DNA of 64,000 bases from Streptomyces sp. A1277 (lineage in GTDB: Bacteria > Actinomycetota > Actinomycetes > Streptomycetales > Streptomycetaceae), in NCBI RefSeq assembly GCF_004795015.1, contig NZ_SSBI01000047.1, positions 1 through 64,000 of the forward strand. Reading direction: 5' to 3'. The position numbers and the translations under genes are program-made. The first letter of the stretch is position 1. The number at the start of each line of letters is the position of its first letter. Below are positions 26,816 to 37,087 of the stretch, piece by piece. Under the pieces are notes generated by a model. That model had not been told where the DNA came from. It did no database searches and saw nothing but the letters and a program-made list of their open reading frames with translations.

Positions 26816-29035
26816 ATGGATCGCGTGTCTGCGTTCGACGAACCCCTCAAGAAGCTGCTCGGTGGCGCCACCGCGAAGGTGATGGCCGAGCACCTCGACC
26901 TGCACACGGTCGGTGATCTCCTGCATCACTACCCGCGCCGGTACGAGGAGCGCGGCCGCCTCACCGCGCTGACCGACCTCCCGCTCGACGAGCACGTCAC
27001 GGTCGTCGCCCAGGTCGCCGACGCCCGCGTGCTGACGTTCAACGGGGGACGCGGCAAGCGCCTCGAAGTGACCCTCACCGACGGCCACGGCCGGCTCCAG
27101 CTGGTCTTCTTCGGCCACGGCGTCCACAAGCCGCACAAGGACCTGCTGCCGGGCCGGCGCGCCATGTTCGCCGGCAAGGTCTCCGTCTTCAACCGCAAGA
27201 TGCAGCTCGCCCACCCCACGTACCAGCTGCTCGACGCCGCGGACGACGACGAGGCCGGGGCGAGCGAGGCCGTGGACGCCTTCGCGGGCAAGCTGCTGCC
27301 GATCTACCCCGCCTGCAAGCAGCTCGACTCCTGGCGGATCGCCAAGGCGGTCGACGCGGTGCTGCCCAGCGCCCGGGAGGCCGTCGACCCGCTGCCCGAG
27401 GCCCTGCGCGAGGGGCGCGGCTTCACCTCGCTGCCCGAGGCCCTGCTGAAGATCCACCGGCCGCAGACCAAGGCCGACGTGGCGGCGGCCCGGGACCGGC
27501 TGAAGTGGGACGAGGCGTTCGTCCTCCAGGTCGCCCTGGCCCGCCGCAGGTTCGCCGACACCCAGCTCCCGGCCGTCGCCCGCCGCCCCGCGCCCGGCGG
27601 CCTCCTCGACGCCTTCGACGCGAAGCTGCCGTTCACCCTCACCGACGGCCAGCTCAAGGTCTCGAAGGAGATCTTCGACGACCTCGCCACCGAACACCCG
27701 ATGCACCGCCTCCTCCAGGGCGAGGTCGGCTCCGGCAAGACGCTGGTCGCGCTGCGCGCCATGCTCGCCGTGGTCGACGCGGGCGGGCAGGCCGCCATGC
27801 TCGCCCCCACCGAGGTCCTCGCCCAGCAGCACCACCGCTCGGTCACCGAGATGATGGGGGAGCTGGCCGAGGGGGGCATGCTGGGGGGCTCCGACCAGGG
27901 CACCAAGGTCGTTGTGCTCACCGGCTCCATGGGCACAGCCGCGCGCCGGCAGGCCCTGCTCGACCTGGTCACCGGTGAGGCCGGCATCGTCATCGGCACG
28001 CACGCGCTGATCGAGGACAAGGTCAAGTTCCACGACCTGGGCCTGGTCGTCGTGGACGAGCAGCACCGCTTCGGCGTGGAGCAGCGCGACGCCCTGCGCT
28101 CCAAGGGCAAGCAGCCGCCGCACCTGCTCGTCATGACCGCCACCCCCATCCCCCGCACGGTCGCCATGACGGTCTTCGGCGACCTGGAGACCTCCGTCCT
28201 CGACCAGCTGCCGGCCGGCCGCTCGCCCATCGCCAGCCATGTCGTCCCCGCCAAGGACAAACCCCACTTCCTCACCCGCGCCTGGGAACGGGTCCGCGAA
28301 GAGGTGGAGAACGGCCACCAGGCGTACGTGGTCTGCCCCCGCATCGGCGACGACGAGGACGACGCCGGAAAGAAGAAGGGGAAGAAGAAGACCGCCGAGG
28401 AGGAGGCGACGGCGGACAAGCGCCCGCCGCTCGCCGTCCTGGAGATCGCCGACCAGCTCTCCAAGGGCCCCTTGAGCGGCCTGCGCGTCGAGGTGCTGCA
28501 CGGCAGGATGCAGCCCGACGCCAAGGACGACGTGATGCGCCGCTTCGCCGCCGGCGAGGCCGACGTCCTGGTCGCCACCACCGTCATCGAGGTCGGCGTC
28601 AACGTTCCCAACGCCACCGCGATGGTGATCATGGACGCCGACCGCTTCGGCGTCTCCCAGCTGCACCAGCTGCGCGGCCGGGTCGGCCGAGGCTCGGCCC
28701 CGGGCCTGTGCCTGCTGGTCACCGAGGCCCACGAGGCGAGCCCCGCCCGCGCCCGCCTCTCCGCCGTCGCCGCCACCCTGGACGGCTTCGAGCTGTCCCG
28801 CATCGACCTCGAACAGCGCCGCGAGGGCGACGTACTCGGCCAGGCCCAGTCCGGGGTCCGCTCCTCGCTGCGGGTCCTGAGCGTCATCGACGACGAGGAG
28901 GTCATCGCCGCCGCCCGCCAGGAGGCCGTCACCGTCGTCGCCGCCGACCCCGAGCTGGAGCACCTGCCCGAGCTGCGCACCGCCCTGGACGCCCTGCTCG
29001 ACAAGGAGCGCGAGGAGTACCTGGAGAAGGGATGA
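26816..29035 (+). CDS. recG: ATP-dependent DNA helicase RecG
   Basis: The 739-aa helicase remodels stalled forks and branched DNA. It has the N-terminal wedge/OB domain ([11 protein letters not shown]), Walker A GEVGSGKT, the DExH-like [13 protein letters not shown], motif [12 protein letters not shown], and motifs V/VI ending in [10 protein letters not shown] Lys/Glu-rich insertion ([15 protein letters not shown]) near residue 525 is typical of actinobacterial RecG. ATG 26816 fits the family N-terminus. GTG 26780, preceded by GGGGTGA, is a good alternative adding 12 residues. Confidence 0.95.
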   Translation: MDRVSAFDEPLKKLLGGATAKVMAEHLDLHTVGDLLHHYPRRYEERGRLTALTDLPLDEHVTVVAQVADARVLTFNGGRGKRLEVTLTDGHGRLQLVFFGHGVHKPHKDLLPGRRAMFAGKVSVFNRKMQLAHPTYQLLDAADDDEAGASEAVDAFAGKLLPIYPACKQLDSWRIAKAVDAVLPSAREAVDPLPEALREGRGFTSLPEALLKIHRPQTKADVAAARDRLKWDEAFVLQVALARRRFADTQLPAVARRPAPGGLLDAFDAKLPFTLTDGQLKVSKEIFDDLATEHPMHRLLQGEVGSGKTLVALRAMLAVVDAGGQAAMLAPTEVLAQQHHRSVTEMMGELAEGGMLGGSDQGTKVVVLTGSMGTAARRQALLDLVTGEAGIVIGTHALIEDKVKFHDLGLVVVDEQHRFGVEQRDALRSKGKQPPHLLVMTATPIPRTVAMTVFGDLETSVLDQLPAGRSPIASHVVPAKDKPHFLTRAWERVREEVENGHQAYVVCPRIGDDEDDAGKKKGKKKTAEEEATADKRPPLAVLEIADQLSKGPLSGLRVEVLHGRMQPDAKDDVMRRFAAGEADVLVATTVIEVGVNVPNATAMVIMDADRFGVSQLHQLRGRVGRGSAPGLCLLVTEAHEASPARARLSAVAATLDGFELSRIDLEQRREGDVLGQAQSGVRSSLRVLSVIDDEEVIAAARQEAVTVVAADPELEHLPELRTALDALLDKEREEYLEKG

Positions 29036-29155
29036 GCAGTGCGGGCCCCCGCCCCGCCCGGCCCCGGGGCGCCCCGCCCGCGCCGACGCCATATCGTGGG
29101 AGGCACGGCGCCCGCTCCACCCCGCGCGCCGCCCCGACCCGAGGACCAGTCACCC

Positions 29156-29740
29156 ATGACCCGCGTGATCGCCGGCGTGGCCGGCGGACGCCGCCTGGCC
29201 GTCCCGCCCGGCACCGGCACCCGTCCCACATCCGACCGGGCGCGCGAGGGCCTGTTCTCCACCTGGCAGGCGCTCCTCGGCACCCTGGACGGGGTCCGGA
29301 TCGCCGACCTCTACGCAGGCTCCGGAGCCGTCGGCCTCGAAGCGCTCTCCCGGGGCGCCGCCCACGCCCTGCTCGTGGAGGCCGACACCAAGGCCGTCCG
29401 CACGGTCCGGGACAACGCCCGCACCCTGGGCCTGCCCGGCGCCGAGGTCCGCAGCGGCAAAGCCGAACAGATCGTGACCGGCCCGGCGCCCGCGGAGCCG
29501 TACGACGTGGTCTTCCTGGACCCGCCGTACGCCGTCACCGACGACGATCTTGGCGAGATACTGCTCACACTCCGTGCCCAGGGGTGGCTCACAGCCGACG
29601 CGCTCGTCACCGTGGAACGCAGCACCAGAGGCGGAGAATTCAGCTGGCCCAAGGGTTTCGAGCCATTGCGGGCCCGTCGCTACGGCGAGGGAACGCTTTG
29701 GTACGGTCGCGCCGCCGCTACGTGCGAAGACGCACGATGA
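29156..29740 (+). CDS. rsmD: 16S rRNA (guanine(966)-N(2))-methyltransferase
   Basis: The 194-aa SAM-dependent methyltransferase has motif [20 protein letters not shown] and the catalytic FLDPPYAV (DPPY). The N-terminus [17 protein letters not shown] with [13 protein letters not shown] is diagnostic of RsmD. The stop overlaps the first possible coaD start in ATGA, and rsmD-coaD is the usual bacterial pair. Confidence 0.95.
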   Translation: MTRVIAGVAGGRRLAVPPGTGTRPTSDRAREGLFSTWQALLGTLDGVRIADLYAGSGAVGLEALSRGAAHALLVEADTKAVRTVRDNARTLGLPGAEVRSGKAEQIVTGPAPAEPYDVVFLDPPYAVTDDDLGEILLTLRAQGWLTADALVTVERSTRGGEFSWPKGFEPLRARRYGEGTLWYGRAAATCEDAR

Positions 29741-29766
29741 CCGGACCGGAGAGCGAGGGAATCAAG

Positions 29767-30246
29767 TTGCGCCGCGCCGTATGCCCGGGGTCTTTCGACC
29801 CCATCACCAACGGACATCTCGACATCATCGGCCGCGCCTCGAAGCTGTACGACGTCGTACATGTCGCGGTGATGATCAACCAGTCCAAGAAGGGCCTGTT
29901 CACGGTCGACGAGCGGATAGAGCTCATCCGCCAGGTCACGTCGGACTTCGGCAACGTCCAGGTCGAGTCCTTCCACGGGCTGCTGGTCGACTTCTGCAAG
30001 GAACGCGACATCCCGGCGATCGTGAAGGGCCTGCGGGCCGTCAGCGACTTCGACTACGAACTCCAGATGGCCCAGATGAACAACGGGCTCTCCGGCGTCG
30101 AAACGCTCTTCGTGCCGACCAACCCCACCTACAGCTTCCTGTCGTCCTCCCTGGTCAAGGAGGTGGCGACCTGGGGCGGCGACGTCTCCCACCTGCTGCC
30201 CCCGGTCGTCCACGAGGCCCTGACCGAACGCCTCGCCCAGCGCTGA
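29767..30246 (+). CDS. coaD: Phosphopantetheine adenylyltransferase
   Basis: The 159-aa enzyme makes dephospho-CoA from 4'-phosphopantetheine and ATP. Motifs: [16 protein letters not shown] (T/HXGH) and the Ser-Ser-Ser-Leu-Val-Lys loop near the C-terminus. I choose TTG 29767 because AGGGA lies 5-9 nt upstream and the length then equals the family standard. ATG 29737, which overlaps the rsmD stop, would add ten non-conserved residues. Confidence 0.93.
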   Translation: MRRAVCPGSFDPITNGHLDIIGRASKLYDVVHVAVMINQSKKGLFTVDERIELIRQVTSDFGNVQVESFHGLLVDFCKERDIPAIVKGLRAVSDFDYELQMAQMNNGLSGVETLFVPTNPTYSFLSSSLVKEVATWGGDVSHLLPPVVHEALTERLAQR

Positions 30247-30356
30247 GGCACTGACGGGGCGTCAGCCGTGCACCCCGCAGGTGTCGGACGGGCGCCGACT
30301 GGCCGTACAGTCGTCCCGTCCGTCTCCAATCGGCAGTAGAGAGTGGCGAGCACACG

Positions 30357-31514
30357 GTGGACGTGCAGAAGAAGCTCGACGAGATCGTCGAGACGGTCGG
30401 GAGCGCCCGGTCCATGCCCATGTCGGCGTCCTGCGTGGTCAACCGCGCCGAACTGCTCTCGATGCTCGAAGAGGTGCGCGACGCCCTGCCCGGCTCGCTC
30501 GCGCAGGCCGCGGAGGTCATCGGCGGCCACGAGCAGCTGGTCGAGCAGGCCCGCCAGGAGGCCGGCCGGATCATCGAGAACGCCCACGCCGAGCGCGGCA
30601 ACCTGATCTCCGACACCGAGATCGCCCGGCGCTCCCAGGCCGAGGCCGACCGGATTCTCGCCGAGGCCCGCAAGGAGGCGGACGAGGTCCGCGCCGAGGC
30701 CGACGAGTACGTCGACAGCAAGCTCGCCAACTTCGAGGTCGTCCTCACCAAGACCATCGGCTCCGTCGACCGGGGCCGCGAGAAGCTCCTCGGCCGCGGC
30801 CAGGGCTTCGACGAGCAGGGCTACGAGGACCCGGACTTCGCCGACGCCCCCGAGCGCAGCGCCGACCCGGCCACGCTCCAGCGCCGCGCCGACGAGTACG
30901 TGGACACCAAGCTCGGCGCCTTCGAGGCGGTGCTCGCCAAGACCCTGGAGGCGGTCGGCCGGGGCCGCCAGAAGCTGCACGGCCGGGTCGCCACCGACGA
31001 GCTGGGCGCGCACATCGCCGCCCAGGACGCGGCGGGCGGCCAGGGCCACACCAGCGACGAGGACCACTGGGCCGGACTGGCCGAGGTGGCCGCCCCGCAG
31101 CCGCTCCACATCCCCCAGCAGGGCGAGCCGCAGTACGCCGCCCAGCCGGAGCCGCAGTACGCGCAGACGTACGGCTACCAGGACCAGCCCCATCAGGACG
31201 CCTACCAGGACCAGCAGCAGCCCACGCACTCCCAGCAGGACGCCTACCAGGACCAGCAGCAGCCCACGCACTCCCAGCAGGACGTCTACGGCTACCAGCA
31301 GCAGCCCGACCCGTACGCCGCCTACCAGCAGCAGGGCTACGACCAGGCCGGGCCCGCGATGCCGGCGCAGGGCGGCTACGACGCCTGGCAGCAGTCGGCA
31401 CAGGGACAGCAGCCCCTCCAGCAGCACGGCGAGGGCGCCCTGGACGAGACCAGCCTGTTCGACACCAGCATGATCGACCTGGACCAGCTTCGTCGGTACG
31501 AACAGGAACGCTGA
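30357..31514 (+). CDS. DivIVA-like coiled-coil protein with Gln-rich tail
   Basis: The 385-aa product begins MDVQKKLDEIVETVGSARSMPMSASCVVNR. It has a long Ala/Glu/Arg coiled coil (residues about 40-125) with two copies of ADEYVDSKLANFEVVLTKT-like units, at about 118 and 178. The last 150 residues are Gln/Tyr/Pro-rich. No ATPase motif or membrane segment. It is often annotated as a cell-division or DivIVA-related protein and is conserved between coaD and rpmF in Streptomyces; an exact role is not known to me. The tail contains a perfect 42-bp tandem duplication. Confidence 0.82.
   Translation: MDVQKKLDEIVETVGSARSMPMSASCVVNRAELLSMLEEVRDALPGSLAQAAEVIGGHEQLVEQARQEAGRIIENAHAERGNLISDTEIARRSQAEADRILAEARKEADEVRAEADEYVDSKLANFEVVLTKTIGSVDRGREKLLGRGQGFDEQGYEDPDFADAPERSADPATLQRRADEYVDTKLGAFEAVLAKTLEAVGRGRQKLHGRVATDELGAHIAAQDAAGGQGHTSDEDHWAGLAEVAAPQPLHIPQQGEPQYAAQPEPQYAQTYGYQDQPHQDAYQDQQQPTHSQQDAYQDQQQPTHSQQDVYGYQQQPDPYAAYQQQGYDQAGPAMPAQGGYDAWQQSAQGQQPLQQHGEGALDETSLFDTSMIDLDQLRRYEQER
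31197..31280 (+). repeat. Two perfect 42-bp tandem repeats within the DivIVA-like gene
   Basis: 31197-31238 and 31239-31280 are identical and in frame; each encodes DAYQDQQQPTHSQQ. Length variation between strains is likely by slippage. Confidence 0.95.
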
Positions 31515-31690
31515 TCCCCAGGAGGTCACGCAGGTCAGGCCCGGATTGGGAGCTGAGCGGTGTGTCCAGTATCCTGGATCCTCGTCGCGCGTATGTCCGC
31601 GATCCCGGCTGCCCGCTTCGACTCCGGACCGGTCAGTCCCTCCCCGCCCCCACCGCGCGTGACGCGTTCGATCCGAAAGCAGGAGAAGCC

Positions 31691-32332
31691 CTGAACGGCC
31701 ACCTCGACCACCGAAACCCCCTCGTGTTCGATACGCACGAGCTGGGTCGGCGTCCCGGTGCCATGCAGCGGCTGACCCGCACGGCGGACGCCCCCGCCGA
31801 CCTCGGTATCGGCGGCGTCATCGGAGTGCCGGAAGGCGCCCCGGTGGAGCTGAACATCCGCCTCGAATCCGTCATGGAAGGTGTGCTCGTCACCGGCACC
31901 GCCCGTGCGACGGCCGAGGGGGAGTGCGTAAGGTGTCTGGAGCCGCTGAGCCGCAAGGTCGAGGCGGACTTCCAGGAGATGTTCTCGTACCCTGACGCCG
32001 ATGACCGGAACCGCGGCAAGACCGCGGACCCGGTCGACGACGCCGAGGACGACGAGGACAGGTATTTCCTCGAGGACGGCTTGTTCGACCTCGAACCGGT
32101 GCTGCGTGATGCGGTGGTGCTCGCACTGCCGATGCAGCCGGTGTGCAAGGAGACCTGTGCCGGTCTGTGTTCCGAATGCGGAATCAGGCTGGACGAGAAT
32201 CCGGGCCACCACCACGATGCCGTCGACGCACGTTGGGCGGCACTGCAAGGACTCGCCGAGACCGTTCAGGACGGCGAGAAGGACAACATGGGCGGCGCCG
32301 CACCCGGCGTCGACAAGAAGCAGGAGAAGTAG
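31691..32332 (+). CDS. DUF177 (YceD) protein, probable CTG start
   Basis: The 213-aa product shows [29 protein letters not shown] and the Cys-rich [13 protein letters not shown] of the DUF177 family. The family is linked to large-subunit rRNA/ribosome biogenesis and is nearly always next to rpmF, as here (2-bp gap). No ATG/GTG/TTG lies near the conserved N-terminus. CTG 31691 is preceded by AGGAG at a 5-6 nt spacing. The in-frame stretch upstream to GTG 31562 has poor GC3 and looks non-coding. I therefore favour the CTG start. Confidence 0.85.
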   Translation: MNGHLDHRNPLVFDTHELGRRPGAMQRLTRTADAPADLGIGGVIGVPEGAPVELNIRLESVMEGVLVTGTARATAEGECVRCLEPLSRKVEADFQEMFSYPDADDRNRGKTADPVDDAEDDEDRYFLEDGLFDLEPVLRDAVVLALPMQPVCKETCAGLCSECGIRLDENPGHHHDAVDARWAALQGLAETVQDGEKDNMGGAAPGVDKKQEK

Positions 32333-32334
32333 CC

Positions 32335-32508
32335 GTGGCTGTTCCGAAGCGGAAGATGTCGCGCAGCAACACGCGCCACCGCCGGTCGCAGTGGAAGGCT
32401 GCGGTCCCCACCCTGGTTTCGTGCGAGCGCTGCCAGGAGCCGAAGCTGCAGCACATCGCGTGCCCCAGCTGCGGCACGTACAACAAGCGCCAGGTCCTCG
32501 AGGTCTGA
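32335..32508 (+). CDS. rpmF: 50S ribosomal protein L32
   Basis: The 57-aa product, [20 protein letters not shown] onward, has a zinc ribbon CERC...CPSCG at residues about 30-46, so it is the C+ form. GTG start, with AGGAGAAG in the end of the upstream gene. Confidence 0.97.
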   Translation: MAVPKRKMSRSNTRHRRSQWKAAVPTLVSCERCQEPKLQHIACPSCGTYNKRQVLEV

Positions 32509-32527
32509 GCGGCTGGTGAGAGGCCCG

Positions 32528-33352
32528 ATGTCTGAGTTGTCCCACGCCAAGAAGCAGGCAGACAACGTCAACACAGCCTCGTCCCACACGCTTCTGGAAG
32601 GGCGGCTCGGGTATCAGCTCGAGTCCGCCCTTCTGGTGCGTGCGCTGACCCACCGTTCGTACGCGTACGAGAACGGCGGTCTGCCCACCAACGAGCGGCT
32701 GGAGTTCCTCGGGGACTCGGTGCTCGGCCTGGTGGTCACGGACACGCTGTACCGCACCCACCCCGACCTGCCCGAAGGCCAGCTGGCCAAGTTGCGGGCC
32801 GCGGTGGTCAACTCGCGTGCGCTTGCGGAAGTGGGCCGCGGCCTCGAACTCGGCTCCTTCATCCGGCTCGGCCGCGGTGAAGAGGGCACGGGTGGCCGGG
32901 ACAAGGCATCCATCCTCGCCGACACCCTGGAAGCGGTGATCGGCGCGGTCTATCTCGATCAGGGCCTCGACGCGGCCTCGGAGCTGGTCCACCGGCTCTT
33001 CGACCCGCTGATCGACAGGTCCTCGAACCTCGGCGCCGGCCTGGACTGGAAGACCAGCCTCCAGGAGCTCACCGCGAGCGAGAGCCTCGGAGTCCCCGAG
33101 TACCTCGTCACGGAGACCGGCCCGGACCACGAGAAGACCTTTACTGCTGCTGCTCGCGTCGGTGGTGTCTCGTACGGCACCGGCACCGGCCGTAGCAAGA
33201 AGGAAGCGGAGCAGCAGGCGGCCGAGTCCGCCTGGCGCGAGATCAGCGCCGCCGCGGAAGCACGGGAGGCCACGGCCAAGGCCGCAGCCGACGGAGGGGC
33301 CGCCGACACCCCTGCCGACCCGTCGCCCTCCACGGACGTCGCTCCCGCCTGA
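32528..33352 (+). CDS. rnc: Ribonuclease III
   Basis: The 274-aa double-strand-specific endoribonuclease has the catalytic signature [12 protein letters not shown] (residues about 59-70) and a second acidic site [22 protein letters not shown]-terminal dsRNA-binding domain ends near residue 245, followed by an Ala/Asp tail. In S. coelicolor the orthologue is AbsB, a global regulator of antibiotic genes. ATG 32528 is chosen over GTG 32516, which overlaps the ribosome-binding site GAGAGGC. Confidence 0.95.
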   Translation: MSELSHAKKQADNVNTASSHTLLEGRLGYQLESALLVRALTHRSYAYENGGLPTNERLEFLGDSVLGLVVTDTLYRTHPDLPEGQLAKLRAAVVNSRALAEVGRGLELGSFIRLGRGEEGTGGRDKASILADTLEAVIGAVYLDQGLDAASELVHRLFDPLIDRSSNLGAGLDWKTSLQELTASESLGVPEYLVTETGPDHEKTFTAAARVGGVSYGTGTGRSKKEAEQQAAESAWREISAAAEAREATAKAAADGGAADTPADPSPSTDVAPA

Positions 33353-33357
33353 CCTGC

Positions 33358-33400
33358 GAGAACCCCCCGGCGCCTGCGCGCACCGGGGGGTTCTCCCTGT
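33358..33400 (+). terminator. Terminator after rnc
   Basis: GAGAACCCCCCGG (33358-33370) pairs with CCGGGGGGTTCTC (33383-33395), 5 bp after the rnc stop; the loop itself is GC-rich. Confidence 0.85.
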
Positions 33401-33459
33401 CCGCGTACCTTCGTACCCCATTCGCGTTTCACCCTCAGTCCCACCCCAGGAGCGACACC

Positions 33460-34341
33460 GTGCCCGAACTGCCCGAGGTCGAAGTCGTCCGCCGCGGTCT
33501 GGAGCGCTGGGTCGCCGGGCGGACGGCCGCCGAGGTCGAGGTCCTGCACCCGCGCGCGGTCCGCCGGCACCTCGCGGGCGGCGTGGACTTCGCGGCCCGG
33601 CTCGCGGGCGCGCGCTTCGGGACGGCGATGCGCCGCGGCAAGTACCTGTGGGTGCCGCTGGACGACGCGGCCGACTCGCTCCTCGGCCACCTCGGCATGA
33701 GCGGCCAGCTCCTCGTCCGGCCCGAGGGGGCGCCCGACGAGAAGCACCTGCGGATCAGGATCGGGTTCGCCGACTCGGTCGGCACCGAACTGCGCTTCGT
33801 GGACCAGCGCACCTTCGGCGGGCTCTCGCTCCACGAGAACACCACGGACGGCCTGCCCGACATCATCGCGCACATCGCCCGCGACCCCCTGGACCCGGCC
33901 TTCGACGACGCCGCCTTCCACACGGCGCTGCGCCTGCGCCGCACCACGGTCAAACGGGCGCTGCTCGACCAGTCGCTGATCAGCGGGGTCGGCAACATCT
34001 ACGCGGACGAGGCGCTCTGGCGCTCCCGGCTGCACTACGACCGGCCGACCGCGACGCTCACCCGCCCCGCGTCCGCCGAGCTGCTCGGCCACGTCCGCGA
34101 CGTGATGAACGCGGCCCTGGCCCAGGGCGGCACGAGCTTCGACAGCCTCTACGTGAACGTGAACGGCGAGTCGGGCTACTTCGACCGGTCGCTCGACGCC
34201 TACGGCCGCGAGGGCGAGCCCTGCCACCGCTGCGGTACGGCGATGGCGCGGCGCCCCTGGATGAACCGGTCCAGCTACTACTGCCCGCGCTGCCAGCGCC
34301 CGCCCCGCACCCGGACTCAGACCTCGCGCGCCGCGTCGTAG
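33460..34341 (+). CDS. mutM: Formamidopyrimidine-DNA glycosylase
   Basis: The 293-aa repair enzyme removes oxidised purines. It starts [14 protein letters not shown], with catalytic Pro2 and Glu3. Lys61 is in [10 protein letters not shown], and the helix-two-turn-helix is in [18 protein letters not shown]. The C-terminal zinc finger is CHRCG...YYCPRCQ. The GTG start has a weak ribosome-binding site. Its last 25 bp overlap the 3' end of the convergent HxlR gene. Confidence 0.95.
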   Translation: MPELPEVEVVRRGLERWVAGRTAAEVEVLHPRAVRRHLAGGVDFAARLAGARFGTAMRRGKYLWVPLDDAADSLLGHLGMSGQLLVRPEGAPDEKHLRIRIGFADSVGTELRFVDQRTFGGLSLHENTTDGLPDIIAHIARDPLDPAFDDAAFHTALRLRRTTVKRALLDQSLISGVGNIYADEALWRSRLHYDRPTATLTRPASAELLGHVRDVMNAALAQGGTSFDSLYVNVNGESGYFDRSLDAYGREGEPCHRCGTAMARRPWMNRSSYYCPRCQRPPRTRTQTSRAAS

Positions 34342-34724
34342 CGCTCCCGCGCCGCCAGGACCTCGTCCATGCGGCCCTCCACGAAGTGGATCAGCCCGAG
34401 CAGCCGCTCCGCGACCTCGCGCCCGAGGGGGGTCAGCTCGTAGTCGACGCGGGGCGGATTGACGAGCTGCGCCTCGCGGTGCACCAGACCGTCCCGCTCC
34501 AGCGCGTGCAGGGTCTGGGACAGCATCTTCTCGCTCACCCCGTCGACCCGGCGTCGCAGCGCGTTGAAGCGCAGGCTCCCCGCGTACAGGGCGCCGAGCG
34601 TGAGGCTGCCCCAGCGGCCGGTGGCGTGTTCCAGCAGGCCGCGCGAGGGGCACTGCTTGGAGAACACGTCGAAGGGGGGTACGACGTCCTGCCGCTCCTC
34701 GGACGATGCGGTGCTCTGGTCCAT
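34317..34724 (-). CDS. HxlR-family transcriptional regulator
   Basis: The 135-aa winged-helix regulator shows [61 protein letters not shown] and [15 protein letters not shown]. The single Cys in QCPSR (near residue 24) is the position that senses electrophiles or redox stress in some HxlR proteins, such as HypR and QorR. The start is ATG 34724; no divergent target gene is adjacent. Confidence 0.9.
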   Translation of the reverse strand: MDQSTASSEERQDVVPPFDVFSKQCPSRGLLEHATGRWGSLTLGALYAGSLRFNALRRRVDGVSEKMLSQTLHALERDGLVHREAQLVNPPRVDYELTPLGREVAERLLGLIHFVEGRMDEVLAARERYDAAREV

Positions 34725-34824
34725 GAAAACCAGCGTACGCCCGCACAGCGCTTTCTCCGGGACAGCGGAATCCGGCAGGAAGCGAGTGGGGCGTACGGGG
34801 CGGTGGGGACGGAGGTGGCGCGGG

Positions 34825-35850
34825 TCAGAAGCCGAAGTCCTGGGTCCACCAGGGGCCGCCGGCCCCGAGGTGGACACCGACGCCGAGGGTCTTGTAGTCG
34901 CAGTTGAGAATGTTTGCTCGGTGGCCGTCGCTGTTCATCCAGGCGTCCATCACGGCCTGGGCGTCGGCCTGTCCGCGGGCGATGTTCTCGCCGCCGAGCC
35001 CCGAGACGCCGGCCGCGGCGGCCCGGTCCCAGGGGGTCTTCCCGTCGGGGTCGGTGTGGTCGAAGAAGCCGCGTGCCGCCATGTCGTCGCTGAAGTTCTG
35101 GGCGAGCGAGGCCAGCGACGCGCTCGCCGTGACCGGGCTGCAGCCGACCTTGGCGCGCTCCTGGTTGACCAGGGCGAGCACGGCGGCCTGGGCGGAGGAC
35201 GCGGTGGCGGCCGGGGTGCCGGCCCTGCTCGGGGCGGCGGGCGCGGAGGACGAGGGCTTAGGGGCGGCGGGCGCCGCCGGGGCCGAGGTCTTGGCGGCCT
35301 TGGTGGCGGGGGCCCGGGAGGTGGCAGCGGAGGGCTTGGCCGTCTCCTTCTTCTTGCCGGGTGCCTTCTTGCCGGCCGCGGTCTTCGTCGGCGAGGCCGT
35401 CTTCGAGGGCGAAGCGGAAGCGGAGGGCGAGGCCGAGGCGGACGCGGTCGCGGAGGCGGATGCCGACCGGGAGGGCGAGCCGGACTTGGCGGAACGCGTC
35501 TTCACGGGCCCGGCCGAGCGGTCGGTGCCCCGGCTCGCCGTAGCCGAAGCGGAGGCTCGGTCGGCGGGCGAGGCGGTGGCGCCGCCCTGGGTGAGCAGGT
35601 CGGGGGCGGCCTGGGAGCGCACCTGGTCGGCGGTCGGGCCGCCGCCCACGGTGTAGCTGTCGCCGCCGGGCAGCAGACCCGAGGCCACGGCCACGGCTCC
35701 GACGGCCATAGCAGCCGAGACGCCTATCAGTCCCGTGCGCACGGGTATCGCGGAGCGCTTTCTGCGGCCCGCTTCCCGGCGCCGGCCGGAGGCCCCGTCC
35801 GCGGGCTCTTCAGCGGCGGGAGCTGCGGCGATGCGTCGATGGCGTCCCAT
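34825..35850 (-). CDS. CAP (SCP/PR-1-like) domain protein with Ser/Ala/Pro-rich linker
   Basis: The 341-aa product has a basic cytoplasmic N-terminus, one membrane segment at about 41-60 (GLIGVSAAMAVGAVAVASGLL), and a long low-complexity Ser/Ala/Thr/Lys linker (about 90-215). The extracellular CAP domain follows, with LVNQERAKVGC, ARGFFDHTDPDGKTPWDR, GENIARGQ and NSDGHRANILNCDYK. The CAP His/Glu/Ser/His residues are present. Two Cys (about 237 and 318) could form a disulfide. The linker probably spans the peptidoglycan. Substrate unknown. Confidence 0.9.
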   Translation of the reverse strand: MGRHRRIAAAPAAEEPADGASGRRREAGRRKRSAIPVRTGLIGVSAAMAVGAVAVASGLLPGGDSYTVGGGPTADQVRSQAAPDLLTQGGATASPADRASASATASRGTDRSAGPVKTRSAKSGSPSRSASASATASASASPSASASPSKTASPTKTAAGKKAPGKKKETAKPSAATSRAPATKAAKTSAPAAPAAPKPSSSAPAAPSRAGTPAATASSAQAAVLALVNQERAKVGCSPVTASASLASLAQNFSDDMAARGFFDHTDPDGKTPWDRAAAAGVSGLGGENIARGQADAQAVMDAWMNSDGHRANILNCDYKTLGVGVHLGAGGPWWTQDFGF

Positions 35851-35993
35851 CTGCTGTGCCCTTCTGACGACCTGGACGCCGTTTTCGACGCCCCACGCTC
35901 ACCCGAACGAGTGAAGCTTTTGCGAGGGGACTGTACGCCATGGCGATTCGTCGAGAAGTGAGCCACGAGCAATTGGCCGGTTAGCGTTCGGGC

Positions 35994-36275
35994 ATGAACG
36001 AAGATGTACGACTCACCGCTTGGGTACGCGGCCGAGTACAGCAAGTAGGGTTCCGCTGGTTCACCAGGGCAAACGCTTTGGAGATCGGGGGCCTCACCGG
36101 CTTCGTCCTCAATCTGGACGACGGCAGGGTGCAGGTCGTGGCCGAGGGCCGGCGTGAGAATTGCCACCGTCTTCTGGAGTGGCTGCGGTCGGACGACACA
36201 CCCGGGCGCGTTGACGGCGTCACTGAGATCTGGGACACGCCGCGCGGGGGATACGAGGGGTTCGCGATCCGCTGA
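35994..36275 (+). CDS. acyP: Acylphosphatase
   Basis: The 93-aa product has the full acylphosphatase signatures [16 protein letters not shown] (with the catalytic Arg) and [17 protein letters not shown] (with the catalytic Asn). It hydrolyses acyl phosphates. It sits alone upstream of the smc region, divergent from the CAP gene. Confidence 0.95.
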   Translation: MNEDVRLTAWVRGRVQQVGFRWFTRANALEIGGLTGFVLNLDDGRVQVVAEGRRENCHRLLEWLRSDDTPGRVDGVTEIWDTPRGGYEGFAIR

Positions 36276-36712
36276 TCCGGCTGGGAACGGGGCTCTGGAA
36301 AGGGCTCGTGTTCGGGCCGTGTTCGACGCGCGGCGCGGGGTGACGGCACGTGCCCCCGTCGCGCGCACACCCGAAATGACCTGCGGAATAACCTGATGGT
36401 TGCCAAGATTCGGTTCGCGTGCCAGGCTGCCGCACTAACGATGATCTCCGGACCCCTGAGGGCCCCGCTGGAGAGTCGCGCCGCATGATCGTCTCGCTGC
36501 GCGCCCCCGGGACGCCCGCCTCTGAGGGATGTGATCGTGTTGACCGTCAAACTTTTTGGTGAGACTCTGAAATCCCCGCGCACCTTAGCTGTTCGGCAGA
36601 GCTGGTAGGCAGCAGGACAGCAGTGACACAGAGCACTGCCGAGCACCGCGGGTGCGATCCCTCACGACCCACACCGCATCGGTCGGTCACTCATTGTGGA
36701 GGACCATCCATC
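36276..36712 (+). other. 437-bp intergenic region upstream of the coiled-coil gene
   Basis: No frame here has coding bias. Directly repeated CGTGTTCG occurs near 36307 and 36323. The best promoter candidate is TTGACC at 36540-36545 in an AT-rich block (GTCAAACTTTTTGG), but the -10 (GACTCT at 17 bp) is weak. About 150 bp of leader then precede the GGAGGA ribosome-binding site of the next gene. Confidence 0.4.
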
Positions 36713-36925
36713 ATGGCAAAGGCGCTTCTCGGTTACGTCGGCGGTTCCGACCCGCGACTCCTCGCCGAGATGCGACGGCTCCAGCAGCGCGTCCAGGACC
36801 TCGAGTCCGAACTCGTACGCATTCAGGACGAGAACGACGCGCTCAACGCCGCCGCTCAGCACCAAGAGTCGCTGCTCGACAGCATCGACATCGACGTACC
36901 CCAGGCGGAGCCGGCACTGACCTGA
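36713..36925 (+). CDS. Small coiled-coil protein upstream of smc (70 aa)
   Basis: The product, MAKALLGYVGGSDPRLLAEM followed by a heptad-rich helix RRLQQRVQDLESELVRIQDENDALNAA, is a short cytoplasmic coiled coil with an acidic C-terminus. GGAGGA lies 9 nt before the ATG. It is conserved at this position in Streptomyces, to my knowledge without an assigned function. Location next to smc makes a chromosome-related role conceivable, but nothing in the sequence shows it. Confidence 0.85.
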   Translation: MAKALLGYVGGSDPRLLAEMRRLQQRVQDLESELVRIQDENDALNAAAQHQESLLDSIDIDVPQAEPALT

Positions 36926-37087
36926 CCTGGAGGCCCCCATGGGCCGGTCGGGCCGCGCACGCCAACCGCACGGGCACATCGCCGGATCACCACCGGATCA
37001 CTGAAGGTCAATAGCAGGCCGGACGGCCGCAGAATCGTGTTGATCTGCTTCTCTTCCGCCTCGTCATTGATCCGGTAACGCGCGTCT

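Noticed and set aside
31562-31690. GTG 31562 as start of the DUF177 gene
   Set aside because: The added 43 residues are coded with many T/A third positions and no ribosome-binding site; a CTG with a good site fits better.
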